DNA of 7,714 nucleotides from JBEGQX01 sp041180805 (GTDB lineage Bacteria > Planctomycetota > Planctomycetia > Gemmatales > Gemmataceae): contig JBEGQX010000305.1 in the NCBI GenBank assembly GCA_041180805.1, positions 1-7,714 on the forward strand. Reading direction: 5' to 3'. Every line of letters starts with the position of its first letter. The first letter of the stretch is position 1. Shown here one piece after another: positions 6,436-7,714 of this stretch. A model generated the notes under the pieces. The model had not been told where the DNA came from. It saw only the letters and a program-made list of their open reading frames with translations, and did not search any database. The position numbers and the translations under genes are program-made.

Positions 6436-7707
6436 TCAGGCGAAAAGCTCGTCCACTGGCTTGCCTCCATCGACAATCTTGATGGGGCGGTTCAGAGGTC
6501 CTGCGTTTTCCTTGCGCGGATTGATCTCCAAGGCTTTGCACAGGGTGCAGAAAAGATCCGGAACCGAGACAGGCCTTTCCCGCACCTCGGTTCCGCCTGC
6601 ATTCGTGGAACCCAGAACAAATCCTTTTTTGATTCCGGCCCCTGCAATTGCGATCGAAAAGGCCCTGGGAAAATGATCCCGCCCGGTTCGTGGATTGATA
6701 ATCGGGGTTCTTCCAAACTCGCCCATCAGAACAACCAGGGTTTTTTCCAACATACCCCGGTGGGAAAGGTCCTCCACCAGTGCCGCAAAGCCACGATCCG
6801 TGGCAGAGTTCAACGGTTTGATTCTCTCGAAGTGGTCAAAGTGGGTATCCCAATCGCGGGATTCCACCTCCACAAAAGGCACACCACTCTCCACCAGTCT
6901 GCGGGCCAGCAGGCAACCTCGGCCAAAGGGAGTCTTTCCATATTTCTCCTGCATCTCATTGCTTTCGCTGGAAATGTCGAAAGTCTTCAAATTTGGGCTT
7001 CTTACCAGGCGGGCAGCGTTTGCATAAATCGCCTTGTGATCTTCGACGCGTGCCTTCGCTCCCTTTTTGGCATACTGGCCCTCCAAATCTTCCAGCAAGG
7101 AAAGCCTGCCGGAGAATCTCTGCTCATCCAACCGATTTGCCTTGGAAACATTCGCGGGAAGCTTGGAGGCATCGTTGACCACGAAGGGTGCCTGGCTCAT
7201 ACCCAAAAATCCGGAGCCTATCGTGTTTCCCGGAGTTCCTATCGAGACAAACGAAGGAAGATCATCCCTGGGAATGGGAAAATCACTGGCAACGATTGAC
7301 CCAAAGGTAGGGTATTTCACGCCACCGCTTGGAAGATAGCCGGTATGCAACTGATACTGGGCGCGGGTGTGCTCGGCCACATTGTTGGTCATCGACCGGA
7401 TGATGGAAATTTCTTTCATCACACGGGCGGTGTTTTCCCAACCATCCGCGATCTTTATTCCGGGTACTGTGGTATTGATGCTTTTCGTGGGGCCACCGGT
7501 GGGGGTTCCCGGTTTGGGGTCGAAAGTTTCCAACTGGCTGGGGCCACCGGTCATGAACAGCAAAATGCAGGAAAGCCCCTTCTTGCGAAGTGCCTGTGCC
7601 TGCGCCACAACCTCACCCTTCCAGCCCGCCATGGAAAGCGCAGTGGCCCCCAGAAATGCCCTGCGGTTTATCAGCCCGCCCGCATGAATATCCAAGTGCA
7701 TCCACAT
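6436..7707 (-). CDS. DUF1501 protein, second subtype, Tat-exported
   Basis: A 423-residue PF07394 protein read from the ATG at 7707-7705. It carries a twin-arginine signal (INRRAFLGATALSMAGW, 13-29). Landmarks are FMTGGPSQLETFDPKPGTPT (51-70), VPGIKIADGWENTA (81-94), HTGYLPSGGVKYPTFGSIVA (121-140), FGRGCLLARRLVESGVPFVE (261-280), SRDWDTHFDHF (283-293), LMGEFGRTPIINPRTGRDHF (327-346), PVSVPDLFCTLCKALEI (379-395) and the end PLNRPIKIVDGGKPVDELF (404-422). It differs from the first DUF1501 protein in having Q for H after GGPS and no HDLH before the last helix, so it belongs to another subfamily. The frame stays open in the 7 nt left upstream and no ribosome binding site is visible, so the true start may be at 7707, at the second Met (7701) or outside the window. 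A PSD1-type partner gene just beyond the edge is likely by analogy. Confidence 0.9.
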   Translation of the reverse strand: MWMHLDIHAGGLINRRAFLGATALSMAGWKGEVVAQAQALRKKGLSCILLFMTGGPSQLETFDPKPGTPTGGPTKSINTTVPGIKIADGWENTARVMKEISIIRSMTNNVAEHTRAQYQLHTGYLPSGGVKYPTFGSIVASDFPIPRDDLPSFVSIGTPGNTIGSGFLGMSQAPFVVNDASKLPANVSKANRLDEQRFSGRLSLLEDLEGQYAKKGAKARVEDHKAIYANAARLVRSPNLKTFDISSESNEMQEKYGKTPFGRGCLLARRLVESGVPFVEVESRDWDTHFDHFERIKPLNSATDRGFAALVEDLSHRGMLEKTLVVLMGEFGRTPIINPRTGRDHFPRAFSIAIAGAGIKKGFVLGSTNAGGTEVRERPVSVPDLFCTLCKALEINPRKENAGPLNRPIKIVDGGKPVDELFA

Positions 7708-7714
7708 GGGGTTA

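Noticed and set aside
6673..7299. Open plus-strand frame of 208 codons inside the second DUF1501 gene
   Set aside because: It is antisense to a clear DUF1501 gene; the translation has no domain features.
1..7714. Insertion sequence, prophage, CRISPR or defence system
   Set aside because: No transposase, integrase, regular direct repeats or nuclease motifs were found. All genes fit ordinary planctomycete catabolic and exported-protein families.

Overview
The window looks like chromosomal DNA of a planctomycete (phylum Planctomycetota). The main evidence is the tandem of a secreted PSCyt1-DUF1549-DUF1553 cytochrome-domain protein and a Tat-exported DUF1501 protein. That pair is highly expanded in Planctomycetes and also occurs in some Verrucomicrobiota. 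A DUF1080 protein and a second DUF1501 protein fit the same picture. By eye the GC content is near 50 percent, lower in the cytochrome gene and higher at the right end. Genus cannot be given; no rRNA, tRNA, mobile element or CRISPR array was seen.

Layout: (1) bases 1-1435, minus strand, hold a two-gene unit: an uncharacterised conserved exported protein (1435 to 536), then the start of an S9B/DPP4-type peptidase (527 to beyond base 1). The genes are 8 bp apart and the Shine-Dalgarno-like sequence of the second spans the stop of the first. (2) Bases 1436-1648 are a divergent regulatory gap with a plausible promoter, a short palindrome and a long inverted repeat that could cover a start codon. 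(3) Bases 1649-5645, plus strand, hold the cytochrome-domain gene and the first DUF1501 gene, 4 bp apart, again with the Shine-Dalgarno-like sequence across the upstream stop. (4) After a 139 bp gap, 5785-6432 encodes a secreted DUF1080 protein (family name: 3-keto-disaccharide hydrolase). (5) Bases 6436-7707 on the minus strand encode a second, different DUF1501 protein whose gene converges on the DUF1080 gene with only 3 bp between stop codons.

All five genes encode proteins with apparent export signals: Sec-type for the cytochrome protein, DUF1080, the peptidase and probably the 299-residue protein, and Tat-type for both DUF1501 proteins. The simplest inference is a cell-envelope catabolic locus. 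A haem protein and an alkaline-phosphatase-fold partner would act on a carbohydrate-like substrate, and DUF1080 might cleave an oxidised (3-keto) sugar. No biochemical role is established for the DUF1549/DUF1553/DUF1501 set, so this chain is a hypothesis, not a reading of the sequence.
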